A DNA stretch of 64,000 bases from JBCBRD01 sp039819785 (GTDB taxonomy: Bacteria > Pseudomonadota > Alphaproteobacteria > Rhizobiales > Hyphomicrobiaceae): contig JBCBRH010000001.1 in assembly GCA_039819785.1 (NCBI GenBank), forward strand, positions 62,001 to 126,000. The letters run 5' to 3'. This document shows positions 27,094-36,736 of the stretch, piece by piece. Positions within the stretch are counted from its first letter, which is position 1, and every line of letters starts with the position of its first letter. The translations under genes were made by a program, and so were the position numbers. The notes beneath the pieces are model-generated. The model did no database searches and was not told where the DNA came from. It saw only the letters and a list, made by a program, of their open reading frames with translations.

Positions 27094-28947
27094 TCAGTTC
27101 GTTCGAAGGTTTCGGACAATAGGCCGAGCTTGATCCAGGACGGCATCGGCCATGGCGGCCTGGCCCTCGGCCGTGGGGTGAAATGCGCCGCCGAACGTGG
27201 TCGCTTTCAACAGATCTGAGGGACGATAGTTGCCAGCGCCTCGGCGTTCGCGGAGGAGATCACTCGATAAGTCGATGTGTGATGTCAAGAACGCGTCGTT
27301 CGACGTGCGCATCCACCTTTGTCGGGGCGCATAGGGCCGGTAAGAGGATGGTGGATGCGGGTTCCATCTCCCGTTCTGCCATCGCGGCAGCCGCAGCTGA
27401 TTCTCAAGCTCGCCGTTCCGCTTTTCATGTCCTGCACACAGGCCGCGCCCTGCAAATCGCATGCGGTGTGTATCAGCGAACGTCCAACCATAATTTACAG
27501 CGGTCCGTTTCAAAAGCTGGTTCAGCTCAGCTGAGACCCGCTCGGCCTGAGATGTGCGGCGTTTGTCGAGCCGGTATCCAGGAAAGCCATCCATGCCGGC
27601 ATCATTGAACTGTCCACAAATACCACCTGTAGCCGCCTTCATGGCGATGACCGGATAGCTGGTGAGGATCACGCGATGCGGCTCCTTCCAGGGTATATGC
27701 AAATGCGTGTGCAAAGCGCGGCGCAACAGCTTGAGGCGTGAGCGCAATTCGCCAAAGCGTGCCCGGGCATCTCTTGGGGTGTACAGTTGCTCGGTCAGCT
27801 GACTGATGCGGCGCAAGGGTGAACGGTCAACGAGGATGGCATTCGCGATCAGCTTTGCAAATCCGATGTCATTGCCGCCGATTGACATGAGCACGAGGTC
27901 GATTTTCCGCGCCATTTTGGGCGGGCATCGCTCAAGCATCAATCCGTCGAGTGCAGCGACGCGACCACCGTCGGTAAACCCAGATGCATAGTTGCGCTGC
28001 TCGACAGCTCGTCCGGCACATTGCGCAACGGCGACCTGGCCGATCTGTGAGCGCCGCGAGCCACTTGGAAATCGCTCGACACCTTGCCAGGCCTGCAAAA
28101 GGCCGGTTGTGATTTCAGCTCCAGAACACGCAAGTCCAAGGAACGTTACAGCCCGATGGGGATCGTCGAATGCAAGTTTGAGTGCCACCCTCAGTTGATG
28201 GGAGTAGAGGGAGCGGTGGCAGGGCTGGCTGAGCCAGAATGCGCTGGGGCCGATCAATTCGCGTCCCTGGTAGACGATCGAGGCTGGTTTGCGTCGCGGG
28301 TAGCCGCTCAGATCAAAACCTTGCACGGAGCCGAAGCCAGCGGCAGCATCATCGCGCCACCGGACGGGCCGGTCCGGGTTACCGTCACCTGAAGCATATG
28401 AATCGCCAAGGCCGACGATGAGCAGATCTGCGACCTGGACCGACGTCTGTGCCACGGTCCGCCCATTCAGCGAGACCTTCAGACGCCCACCGGTTGGGAA
28501 CGGGATGTCCAGATGGATCCGTTCAGCGCACGGTTTCGATATGCTGCGCCAAGATCCCGAGCGTTTCCCTGCGGGTGAAAAATGCCAGACGCAGTTGGCA
28601 CCTTTTCCGAAAAGACCCGGGAGGCTGGCTGTAATGGAATGGGATTGCGGGTTCATGTACGCGTCCAGCCCACCACACGCGCTGTGATCCTGGCGAAAAA
28701 GGTCCCAGCAGGTTTTGAGGAAAATCTGTTCGGCCCAGCCAAATGAGGCGCGTTGGGATAGGATGCGTTCTGCACCCAGGACTGACCCGCCTTTGCGTGC
28801 TGCTTTGCGATGGCGTTCTGTATCGACTGCGTCCGTAAAGAACCGGAAGGGGTTCTCGACCCGCCACTCGATTGTTGGTTCTGAAGCGCGCGCTGGGCAG
28901 ATTGCGATCACGCCACAGATCACCAGGACGACAGTTAACATTCGCAT
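27094..28947 (-). CDS. Secreted SGNH/GDSL hydrolase
   Basis: The protein has about 617 aa from 28947 (MRML), with a signal peptide ending near PARAS; the frame stays open up to 29028. It has the block I Ser in GLGDSYASGDG, block III GGND with the Asn, and the catalytic His in FHPTAEG. The Asp normally three residues before the His is missing (GAFH), a variant known in some actinobacterial SGNH esterases. It is large for the family, with extra Arg/Trp-rich sequence before the last block. It is probably an extracytoplasmic esterase or lipase of unknown substrate. Confidence 0.88.
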   Translation of the reverse strand: MRMLTVVLVICGVIAICPARASEPTIEWRVENPFRFFTDAVDTERHRKAARKGGSVLGAERILSQRASFGWAEQIFLKTCWDLFRQDHSACGGLDAYMNPQSHSITASLPGLFGKGANCVWHFSPAGKRSGSWRSISKPCAERIHLDIPFPTGGRLKVSLNGRTVAQTSVQVADLLIVGLGDSYASGDGNPDRPVRWRDDAAAGFGSVQGFDLSGYPRRKPASIVYQGRELIGPSAFWLSQPCHRSLYSHQLRVALKLAFDDPHRAVTFLGLACSGAEITTGLLQAWQGVERFPSGSRRSQIGQVAVAQCAGRAVEQRNYASGFTDGGRVAALDGLMLERCPPKMARKIDLVLMSIGGNDIGFAKLIANAILVDRSPLRRISQLTEQLYTPRDARARFGELRSRLKLLRRALHTHLHIPWKEPHRVILTSYPVIAMKAATGGICGQFNDAGMDGFPGYRLDKRRTSQAERVSAELNQLLKRTAVNYGWTFADTHRMRFAGRGLCAGHEKRNGELENQLRLPRWQNGRWNPHPPSSYRPYAPRQRWMRTSNDAFLTSHIDLSSDLLRERRGAGNYRPSDLLKATTFGGAFHPTAEGQAAMADAVLDQARPIVRNLRTN

Positions 28948-29042
28948 CAGTATAACCAGCCTCGCTGCGCTCAATGGCTCAGTTGTGATACCGGGGAACG
29001 TCGTTGTCCCACTGCCCCCCGGCATCATGGGTACGATCTTGA

Positions 29043-29489
29043 TTAGAACAGGTACTTCGCGGTGATTTCGATGGCTTTGGCGCCCGGAACCACGCGCGCT
29101 TTGTCGAATGTGGGACGGTTCATCGGGCCGATATCAGGGTTGTTTGCCAGCCCGACCCCGGATGTTGGCATCCCAAGAAAGTTGGTCTGCGGTTTGCCGG
29201 TCCGCTGCTCGTCGTGGAACATCGACACTGCGATCGCCTCAGGTGGAATGTCGCCAAATGCGACGCTCGGATTGGCAGCGGGTGCGGCCAGTTTCTTCCA
29301 CGGCCTGCCGGTTCCACAGTTGGGAAAACCCTTGTCTTGTGCACGCCATACACAGACGACGACATCACCTTGTGTGTTGCGCAAACCGTTGACGGTAACG
29401 TCCAAGGCATCCGCGGGGATGGTGTGTGAGGTGACAAGCAGGCCCGCGAGGAGGCCAAGCGTAGGCAAGTGCCGGAAACGATTGTTCAT
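29043..29489 (-). CDS. DUF2141 domain secreted protein
   Basis: The 148-aa protein has a signal peptide (about residues 1-28) and the DUF2141 beta-fold pattern: GDVVVCVWRA, then IPPEAIAVSMFHDEQRTGK, then GVGLANN. The function of the family is unknown. GGAG 8 nt before 29489 decides the start. The stop lies about 95 nt from the SGNH hydrolase start, so the two may be cotranscribed. Confidence 0.88.
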   Translation of the reverse strand: MNNRFRHLPTLGLLAGLLVTSHTIPADALDVTVNGLRNTQGDVVVCVWRAQDKGFPNCGTGRPWKKLAAPAANPSVAFGDIPPEAIAVSMFHDEQRTGKPQTNFLGMPTSGVGLANNPDIGPMNRPTFDKARVVPGAKAIEITAKYLF

Positions 29490-29582
29490 CGTGCGACTCC
29501 GTATTGATTTGTGTGTGTTTGAACGGGGATTGCAGTCTCCAGCTGCAGTGCAGACAGGGGGATGCAAAGGTGGTGGTCTAAC

Positions 29583-30323
29583 TCATCTTTCGTCTTTCAC
29601 GATGCGTCCGTCCTCCATGGTGATGATCCTATCGGCCATTTCGAGGATCCGGTTGTCGTGGGTGACCATCAAGATTGTCGTGCCACGTGCCTCGGCTAGG
29701 CCCTTCAGCATTCTCACGACTTGATGGCCGCTCTCCTTGTCGAGAGCCGCGGTGGGCTCGTCGGCAAAAACGATGTCGGGGTTGCCAACCAGGGCACGGG
29801 CCACGGCGACGCGCTGGTTCTGGCCACCTGATAAATTGGCCGGCAGATAGTCGAGCCGTTCGTCAAGGCCAAGTAGTGTCAGCGTGTGTGCGGCCGCTTT
29901 CTTCCAGTCCTGCTGGATATCCGAGCCATGCACATCAAGGCCCATCCGTACGTTTTGCATGGCAGTTAAGCTGTTGTGCAGATTGTGCGACTGGAAAATA
30001 AAACCCATACGCCGCCGACATGACACCAGAACGTCTTCCGAGGCACCGTTCAGCTCTTGTCCGAAAAGCTTGGCGCTGCCATCTTCGACACTTCGCAAAC
30101 ACCCAACGAGCGTTAACAGCGTGGTCTTGCCGGACCCGGATGCGCCCATCAGGATGGTCAGTTCGCCACGATTGATTGTCAGGTCGATGTCGAACAAGAC
30201 CTGTTTTCTGGCTTCACCTGCCCCGAAGGAATGACTGAGCCGGTTGGTGACAATCGGCGTCAAGGCCTCGTTCAATTTCTGCAGTGTGGGAAAGGCGATG
30301 GGTTGCGCGACGGGAGCGTCCAT
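29583..30323 (-). CDS. devA: DevA-type ABC exporter ATP-binding protein
   Basis: The 246-aa ATPase has Walker A GASGSGKTT, signature LSGGQNQR, Walker B IVFADEPTAALD and switch THDNR. It belongs to the MacB/LolD/DevA group. In cyanobacteria DevBCA exports glycolipids with a TolC partner. Here it is the last gene of a devBCA-like operon; the substrate is unknown, and no TolC gene is adjacent. Confidence 0.92.
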   Translation of the reverse strand: MDAPVAQPIAFPTLQKLNEALTPIVTNRLSHSFGAGEARKQVLFDIDLTINRGELTILMGASGSGKTTLLTLVGCLRSVEDGSAKLFGQELNGASEDVLVSCRRRMGFIFQSHNLHNSLTAMQNVRMGLDVHGSDIQQDWKKAAAHTLTLLGLDERLDYLPANLSGGQNQRVAVARALVGNPDIVFADEPTAALDKESGHQVVRMLKGLAEARGTTILMVTHDNRILEMADRIITMEDGRIVKDER

Positions 30324-30332
30324 TCCAGCCTC

Positions 30333-31508
30333 CTAGAACAGATCTGCGGGATCAGCGGCGGCCAGTCGCTGCGTCGCGATTGCGCCGGAGATCGTGCACA
30401 TGAGAATGGTACCGGCGAGGACCATGAATGGCCGTGTGGCATCCATGATGATGGGTAGGCCCGTTGCTGCGGAGGCACCGGCATAAAGGGCAAGCGAGAC
30501 GACGAAGCCGGGTATGAAACCCAGCAGAGCCAGGATGATTGCTTCTTCGAAGACAATGCCAAGGAAAAAGCTCTGCCGGTAACCGATGGCTTTAAAGGTT
30601 GCGTATTCGCCGAGGTGGTCGGCGACGTCGGTCGACAGGACCTGGTAGACGATGATCATCCCGACGACGATACCGATTGCGACACCGAAGCCGAATATGA
30701 GGCCAACGGGCCGTTCCATCAGTTGATAGGCTTGGTCGGCATTTGCGGCATCGTCGCGTGTCTGAACAACGGTATCGACAACTGGAAGTGCAGACCGGAG
30801 GCGTTGTGTCAGGATTGGTGCGGGCGTGTCAGGGGCTCGTTTGACGAAGACGTAGTTGGGCGCGCCAGAAGCCCGGTTTGGAAACAGGCGCAAGAACGTC
30901 TGGTCCGAGACAATCATGTATCCATCAGCGTCAAACCCTGCACCCACGGTGAAAAGGCCTTCAACGCTGAGGGTTCGTCCCCTCGCTTCGAATGCATAGG
31001 ATTTGCCGTCGTCAATCTCTTCGAACAGCGTTTTTGGGACACCGCGTGTCGTACGATCTATCAAGGCGACATCTTCAAGTCGTATCCGGTTCTGCATGGT
31101 TGCAATCTCGGTGTTCTTGAAGGGCAAGACATCTGGATCGATGCCAAAGACGCGCAGACTGCTTGTTCCGCCTTCATCCCGTTCCCACTCAAGTGTTCCC
31201 ACGTAAACCGGCGTGGCACTTTGCGTGCCTGCAACGGACAGTGCCTCGTACATCCGTTGGCGGGGAATGGTCCCAGCATCTGAAAGGGTATTGGTTTCTG
31301 GCGAATAAATGAGGATGTCGGCGTCGAATATTCCGTACGGTAGCTTGGTTGAGACCGCCAAGGCGCCGAGAAAACCAAGCTGCATGAAAATCAAGATGTT
31401 GGCAAACGCCACACCGGCGAGCGCTGCGAGCAGCCGCATGCGGTTGTGTGAGAGCTGCAGCCATCCGATGGGCAGGCGGCCTAGAATGCGCGTCAGGAGC
31501 AGGGTCAT
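30333..31508 (-). CDS. devC: DevC-type ABC exporter permease
   Basis: The 391-aa MacB/FtsX-like permease has one N-terminal transmembrane segment (about 25-50), a large periplasmic domain (about 51-265) and three C-terminal segments (FGFGVAIGIVVGMIIVYQVL and two more). The block VADHLGEYATFKAIGY is typical of DevC. It overlaps devB by 4 nt. Confidence 0.93.
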   Translation of the reverse strand: MTLLLTRILGRLPIGWLQLSHNRMRLLAALAGVAFANILIFMQLGFLGALAVSTKLPYGIFDADILIYSPETNTLSDAGTIPRQRMYEALSVAGTQSATPVYVGTLEWERDEGGTSSLRVFGIDPDVLPFKNTEIATMQNRIRLEDVALIDRTTRGVPKTLFEEIDDGKSYAFEARGRTLSVEGLFTVGAGFDADGYMIVSDQTFLRLFPNRASGAPNYVFVKRAPDTPAPILTQRLRSALPVVDTVVQTRDDAANADQAYQLMERPVGLIFGFGVAIGIVVGMIIVYQVLSTDVADHLGEYATFKAIGYRQSFFLGIVFEEAIILALLGFIPGFVVSLALYAGASAATGLPIIMDATRPFMVLAGTILMCTISGAIATQRLAAADPADLF

Positions 31509-32785
31509 GGCTGTCCTCGCGTGCTGATCCTGGCCTCGACTTGCAGGCCTGTGAAACGAGAAGCACGGCGTGATGAGGGCGCATCGAGACCAACGATGAC
31601 CTCAACGACACGGGCATCCGTGTTTGCCGCTGGATCTTGTCCGATGACCGATTGGCGTTTCACTTTGAGGCCGATGCGTCGGATGCTGCCATCGAGTTTG
31701 TCGGGTAATGCCACCGCCGACAATTCCACCGCATCGCCGATCGAGACCTTGCCGATCTGGCTCTGATAAACGTCGAGTTCTGCGGTCATCTGGCCGACGT
31801 TGCCGAGTTCAAGCAAACCTTGTTCGCCGGGCTTTTCCCCGGCGCGTGCATTGACTTGCAGGACCGTGCCGGAGATTGGAGCGCGGATGTAGGCTTGTTC
31901 AAAGTCCTGCTTGATGCGCTGGAGTTCAGCTTTGGCGGCATCCACGTTGCGCATGGCGAGACGCACGTCGGGCTGGCTTGAAATGTCCTGGCCGACATAG
32001 CGTGAGACGGTTGCCTTTTGTCTCTCGACTTCGCGTTCGGCCTCACGCAATTCGGCGAGCCTGTCGTCGTACGATGCACGGGATACAATCTTTTTCTCGT
32101 AGAGCCGCTCAGTCCGTTCGAAACTCTGGCGTGCGCGCAAGGCGGCGGCTTCGGCCTTGGCAAGCGTTGCCTGCGATTCTTCCAAACTCGCGCGGACCGA
32201 TGCACGTGACTGGTCCAGGGCGGCTTCACGTACAGCGACCGTGGAACGTGCTGACGCCACCGCCGAAGCCAGACGTGCTTCGTCATCCAGTACGGCAAGG
32301 ATATGACCACGTTCAACCGTATCTCCCTCCGTCACCCTTAAGTCAGAAATGCGGGCATCGCGGACCCCTGAGGCGGGTGCCACTGTGACGACTTTGCCGG
32401 CGGGCACGAGCCGTCCGAGTGCGATAATTGTATTGGCTGCAACCTGAGTTGCGCTGGGTGCGGGAGGCTTGGGTGCTGGAATGGCGATCGGCGTCGATGT
32501 TCCAGCGCCTGGTTCAAGCCCCAGCGTTTGCATGGCCCACTGAAGGCCGGGTGGTTGCCGGTAAAGACCGACAATGCCGCCGACGGCTACTGACGTAAGC
32601 ACGAGCGCGACGAGAGCCAGGCTGCGCGGGTGCCAGCGATGTTCGACCGGCGGATTGGCGCTGTCGCCGGTTGGCTGACGCTGCACTGCCACGATCGGCA
32701 GATCAGGTTTGGCCTCGTGTTCTGAGGAGAGGGCGACGTATTCTGCGCGCTGCAGGGCGTCGTTGGTGTTGGCCGCATTGCTCAT
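31505..32785 (-). CDS. devB: DevB-type HlyD family periplasmic adaptor
   Basis: The 426-aa protein has a membrane anchor (about residues 54-76), a lipoyl-like half (AVLDDEARLASAVASARS), a long coiled coil (about 170-270) and a beta-barrel region. It is the membrane-fusion protein linking the DevCA pump to an outer-membrane channel. It is the first gene of the operon, divergent from the tetR gene. Confidence 0.92.
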   Translation of the reverse strand: MSNAANTNDALQRAEYVALSSEHEAKPDLPIVAVQRQPTGDSANPPVEHRWHPRSLALVALVLTSVAVGGIVGLYRQPPGLQWAMQTLGLEPGAGTSTPIAIPAPKPPAPSATQVAANTIIALGRLVPAGKVVTVAPASGVRDARISDLRVTEGDTVERGHILAVLDDEARLASAVASARSTVAVREAALDQSRASVRASLEESQATLAKAEAAALRARQSFERTERLYEKKIVSRASYDDRLAELREAEREVERQKATVSRYVGQDISSQPDVRLAMRNVDAAKAELQRIKQDFEQAYIRAPISGTVLQVNARAGEKPGEQGLLELGNVGQMTAELDVYQSQIGKVSIGDAVELSAVALPDKLDGSIRRIGLKVKRQSVIGQDPAANTDARVVEVIVGLDAPSSRRASRFTGLQVEARISTRGQP

Positions 32786-32910
32786 GTTTCATCCAGATCC
32801 TAGAGTTCGGCCACCGAGCGAAAATCGTTCGATGATTTAATGACCGACGAGTCAGTCATTAATATGGCAGAGTTTTGACGTGCGCAAGGCGCAAGAATTA
32901 GGACGTTCAA
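32786..32910. promoter_or_regulatory. Divergent tetR/devBCA control region with a 26-bp palindrome
   Basis: An inverted repeat spans 32837-32862. The left half is TTAATGACCGAC, the right half GTCAGTCATTAA, with a 2-bp GA centre. The halves match at 11 of 12 positions. Size and place between a TetR gene and its divergent exporter operon fit the regulator's operator. Confidence 0.8.
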
Positions 32911-33561
32911 ATGGTCCCTAGACATCCGGTTCAAAAACAAGCGCCCTCAAAAAGGGGCCGCCCCAGGCGGGGAACCCGCGAGGCTGAAATCCTGGAGGCA
33001 GGCTTCCAGGAATTTGCCGAAAAAGGGTTTGATGCGGCGCGGCTGGATGAGGTGGCTGCACGGGCAGGCGTCGCCAAGGGCACACTTTATCTCTACTGCG
33101 AAAGCAAGGAGGCGCTTTTCGAGGCAGCCGTCAGGTCACGTATTCAGCCGGTCGTCGGGAGGGTCCGGCGTTTGGCCGAGTTTTATCCGGGCCCGACGCG
33201 GTTCTTGCTGCGCATGATCATCCGGTTCATGTACCGTCAGATCGCCAGAGGTGAATTGGGAGCGGTCATGCGGATTGTTATTTCCGAGGGCAACCGGTTC
33301 CCCGCAATTACTGAGTTCTACCATCGAGAGTTCATCGGTCAGATGAACAAGCTCATTGAAACGATCGTCGCGAAGGGGGTTGCGAGGGGCGAGATGCGCG
33401 ATGGTGCGGCCACGCGCTTGCCGATGGTTATTATCGGGCCAGGTGTCATGGCTGCGATCTGGCAGATGACGTTCCAGCCGCATCACCCGATTGACTTGGA
33501 CGCGTTCTATGAGGCCCACGTGGACCTGATCATGAACGGCATCAGTCGGGAGTCGACCTGA
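32911..33561 (+). CDS. TetR/AcrR family transcriptional regulator
   Basis: The 216-aa protein has a basic N-terminal tail (KRGRPRRGTRE), a TetR helix-turn-helix (about residues 22-68, LDEVAARAGVAKGTLYLYCESKEALF) and a C-terminal ligand domain. It probably represses the divergent devBCA operon and itself through the palindrome at 32837-32862. Confidence 0.93.
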   Translation: MVPRHPVQKQAPSKRGRPRRGTREAEILEAGFQEFAEKGFDAARLDEVAARAGVAKGTLYLYCESKEALFEAAVRSRIQPVVGRVRRLAEFYPGPTRFLLRMIIRFMYRQIARGELGAVMRIVISEGNRFPAITEFYHREFIGQMNKLIETIVAKGVARGEMRDGAATRLPMVIIGPGVMAAIWQMTFQPHHPIDLDAFYEAHVDLIMNGISREST

Positions 33562-33685
33562 TGATTGGTGAGCATCCGGCGGCGCGTCAGTTCTGGACGT
33601 GTCGGAATAGATGTGGACGGCTGGTGGGGAGTATTGGCCGACACAGAAACGCGTCCCGTCTCTGACATGAGCTGGTGGCGTCAGG

Positions 33686-36562
33686 TTATGAGGCGCGCGC
33701 GGTCTTTATCGTTGTTGGGGTTCCGGCGGCGGGGAGCGCATCAATCGTTGCCGTTAGGGCCTGTTCGAGATCGTTCAGCATTGACGCGTCTCGCACAAGG
33801 GTTTGGTCCCGTGCGGCGGTCTCGATCTCATCGCACAGATCACCGACGCGTAGCGCGCCGATGTTGCGGGACAACGACTTGAGGGCGTGCACGGCCTCCG
33901 CGATTTCAAGGTCATCACCGGAGCCCCACATCCCGTTGATTGCGCTTAGCGCGTCTGGTGCGTGCAGCCGGTAAAGACCGATCACGCGATTGATGAGTTC
34001 GAAGTCGTCACCACCCATCGCGGCTATGTCTTGCAGGATGCTTTCATCGATCAATTGGGTGTCCCCACCGCTTGGGTCATGAGCAACGTCTCGAACGTGT
34101 TCGCCCGTCGAGGTTGGCGGTGCTGACTGACTGTCGGAATGAGCTGACGTGTCGTGTGCGGCCATTGCATTGTCGTCGGCTGGTTCAGGTTGCGTTGCAA
34201 GGTGCGGCAGCCATGTCGCCAGGCAGCGCTCTAGTATGTCGATTGTGAAAGGCTTGGTGACGCAATCGTCCATGCCTGAGTCGCGCCAGACCTCCGCTTG
34301 TGGACCGACAACATGGGCTGTCAATGCAACGATCGGCAACCGCGCGCCGCCGACTGTTTCCTCATGGGCGCGGATGCTGCGTGTTGCTTCGAACCCGTCC
34401 ATCACCGGCATGGACCCGTCCATAAAGACCAGGTCGTATGTTTCTGCCTGGACAGCTTCCAGGGCGGCCTTGCCGTTTGGCACGTTGATGGTTTCGACGC
34501 CCAGGCGACGCAATGCTTCGGTCAAGACCTCCCGGTTGACCGCACTGTCGTCGGCAGCCAAGACCCTTACGCCGGTGAATTGACGACGCGATGGTGGTGT
34601 CGCCTCGTTTGCGGTGGCATTTGACAGAGCCGACCAGTCACCCGTGATGAGCGCATCGAAAAGTGCGTCAACCTCGTCGTGACAGACAGGCCAGCCGAGC
34701 CTTGCGTCGAGCCGGCCGACGCTGCGCGCTGTCGCACCCGGTGCCGCTTTTCCGCTTTCGCCGATGCTCTGGCCATAGCTGTCGATCGCAATCCGGGCAA
34801 TCGGCCTGTCTTCCAGCACGCTAAGGGCAGGCAATGGGGCCTTGCCGATGATTGCGACCACTGCGTCATCTGAGGCATGCGTCTCGTCGATGACGACGTC
34901 GGCCCCGAGGATCGTGAATCCTCGTCCCTGTGCAACCGCTTCCAGCGCCGTTCTGGTCGGTCCGCCTGGAATCGTCAGCACGATCTTTTTGGCTCCCGAT
35001 GCGTCAGGTCGGCTGGTCTTTTCTTTGTCTGCTGCATCGACGGTTGTGACGGCGAAGTCGGCCACCAGTGAGAAACGTGATCCTTCACCAACGCGGCTTT
35101 CGACTTCGATGCGTCCTGACATGGCGCTTGCCAGACGTTGGCAGATGGCAAGGCCGATCCCTGTGCCACCAAACTTCCGCGTGGTCGTTTGATCGGCTTG
35201 TGTGAACGCGTCAAAAATGGCCGACAACCGGTCCTCTGGAATGCCGATACCTGTGTCCAGAACTGAAAACGACAGCGGACAGCCATCTGTTTCTTGTGCA
35301 GCGGATGCGCGTGAAATCTGGATCATCACGCCACCGGTTTCAGTGAACTTCAACGCGTTGTTGACCAGATTGGCGAGGACTTGGTGCAAACGTACCGGGT
35401 CTGCAATGATGGTGTCTGGAACATCGGCATCGACCCAACCAGAAATATCAAGCGACTTTGATGCGGCCCGCTCGCCGAACAGGCGCGTGACCTCATCCAC
35501 CAATTTCCTGGGCCGAATGGGGATCGCTTCCAGCTCTAACTTGCCTGCCTCGATTTTGGAGAAGTCTAGAATATCATTGATGATCGCAAGCAAGGACTTG
35601 CCGGAACTGGCGATCACATCCGCATAGCGCTGCAGTTTAGGCGGCAGGCCGCTCGCCGATAAAAGCTCAGCGGTGACCAGTAGACCGTTCATGGGTGTAC
35701 GAATCTCGTGGCTCATGGTTGCCAGGAAATCGGATTTTGCAGCATTTGCCTGCTGGGCCAGATCCGTGGCTTCGCGGAGCTCTGACGTTCTGGCTTCAAC
35801 GGTCTGTTCCAGCGTGTTGCGGTGGTGAACCAGAGCTGCGTCGCGTTCGTGGATGTCACGCAACATGGTGTTGAACGAGTCTACCAAGTCTCCCGTTTCG
35901 TCACTGCTGACACGTTTGACAGCGTACTTGGCATAGTCGTGGTCCGTTTTGATCTCACGCATGGCTTTGGCCAGCGAGACGATCGGAGCCGTCACCGAAC
36001 TCTCCAGCCGCAGTGCCAGCAAAATGGCGGCAAACGCAGCGAAAACCCCAAGCGCCATGGTTGTGACGATGCTGTCGAACAAAACTGAGCGCAGGTCCGA
36101 GACATCCGCGATAAGGATTAGGGAGGCTAGGTTTTCTCCACCCTGCACGATCGGTGCTTTGACCAGGAGCTGGCGAGCCTGCAATAGCCGCAGGAGACTG
36201 GGCCGCTTGTCTGTGTCCAGTGCATCGGCATCATCATCCAACAAGACGCCGTTTCCAAACTCGGCGATGAGATCTCCGTTGGTATCGATAATCTGTGCGA
36301 ACTCAACCTTCGGCATCCGGCCAATGGCGCCCAAGGTTCGCATGACCTGGTGATAGTCACCCGCAGCTTGCGCAGGTGCGACGGCCGTCGCCAATGTGGC
36401 CGCCACTCCGTCCAACTGTGACAGCATGGCGTCGTAGCGCTTGTTGGCCATCAGCCAGCCAGATGCAACTGAAGCAAGACCGACCGCGAGAAGCACGGCG
36501 CAAACAGCAATGAAGATCAGCTTTGACCGGATCGACTGAAATCGACTGAGAACGCGCGGCAT
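33686..36562 (-). CDS. Hybrid sensor histidine kinase (HAMP-HisKA-HATPase-REC-HPt)
   Basis: The 958-aa membrane protein has TM1 (about 13-37), a periplasmic sensor (38-165), TM2 (166-186), a HAMP domain, HisKA with H285 in SHEIRTP, HATPase with DTGIGIP and GGTGIGLAI, a degenerate receiver-like stretch (about 525-650), a receiver with D715 in VFMDGSMP and a C-terminal HPt with H892 in VHALKS. This is a complete BarA/TorS-like phosphorelay in one chain. No output domain is present. The likely partner is the divergent REC protein at 36737. Confidence 0.94.
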   Translation of the reverse strand: MPRVLSRFQSIRSKLIFIAVCAVLLAVGLASVASGWLMANKRYDAMLSQLDGVAATLATAVAPAQAAGDYHQVMRTLGAIGRMPKVEFAQIIDTNGDLIAEFGNGVLLDDDADALDTDKRPSLLRLLQARQLLVKAPIVQGGENLASLILIADVSDLRSVLFDSIVTTMALGVFAAFAAILLALRLESSVTAPIVSLAKAMREIKTDHDYAKYAVKRVSSDETGDLVDSFNTMLRDIHERDAALVHHRNTLEQTVEARTSELREATDLAQQANAAKSDFLATMSHEIRTPMNGLLVTAELLSASGLPPKLQRYADVIASSGKSLLAIINDILDFSKIEAGKLELEAIPIRPRKLVDEVTRLFGERAASKSLDISGWVDADVPDTIIADPVRLHQVLANLVNNALKFTETGGVMIQISRASAAQETDGCPLSFSVLDTGIGIPEDRLSAIFDAFTQADQTTTRKFGGTGIGLAICQRLASAMSGRIEVESRVGEGSRFSLVADFAVTTVDAADKEKTSRPDASGAKKIVLTIPGGPTRTALEAVAQGRGFTILGADVVIDETHASDDAVVAIIGKAPLPALSVLEDRPIARIAIDSYGQSIGESGKAAPGATARSVGRLDARLGWPVCHDEVDALFDALITGDWSALSNATANEATPPSRRQFTGVRVLAADDSAVNREVLTEALRRLGVETINVPNGKAALEAVQAETYDLVFMDGSMPVMDGFEATRSIRAHEETVGGARLPIVALTAHVVGPQAEVWRDSGMDDCVTKPFTIDILERCLATWLPHLATQPEPADDNAMAAHDTSAHSDSQSAPPTSTGEHVRDVAHDPSGGDTQLIDESILQDIAAMGGDDFELINRVIGLYRLHAPDALSAINGMWGSGDDLEIAEAVHALKSLSRNIGALRVGDLCDEIETAARDQTLVRDASMLNDLEQALTATIDALPAAGTPTTIKTARAS

Positions 36563-36736
36563 CGTTTGGAGGCCCTTTAATCCGAAGTGTTTCGAAAGTT
36601 AAGGGCGTCTATGTAAATATCTCATGTATTCACGGTTTATTAACTGCGATTTTCAACACGAAATTCATAAGCACAATGCATAATGACCGAACGGGTAATA
36701 ATAAATGAATAGCAAACAACCCAGAAAGCTGAACGC
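36563..36736. promoter_or_regulatory. Divergent promoter region of the two signalling genes
   Basis: This 174-bp AT-rich gap separates the divergent starts of the hybrid kinase and the REC-ATPase gene, so it should hold both promoters. I cannot point to exact boxes. Confidence 0.5.
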
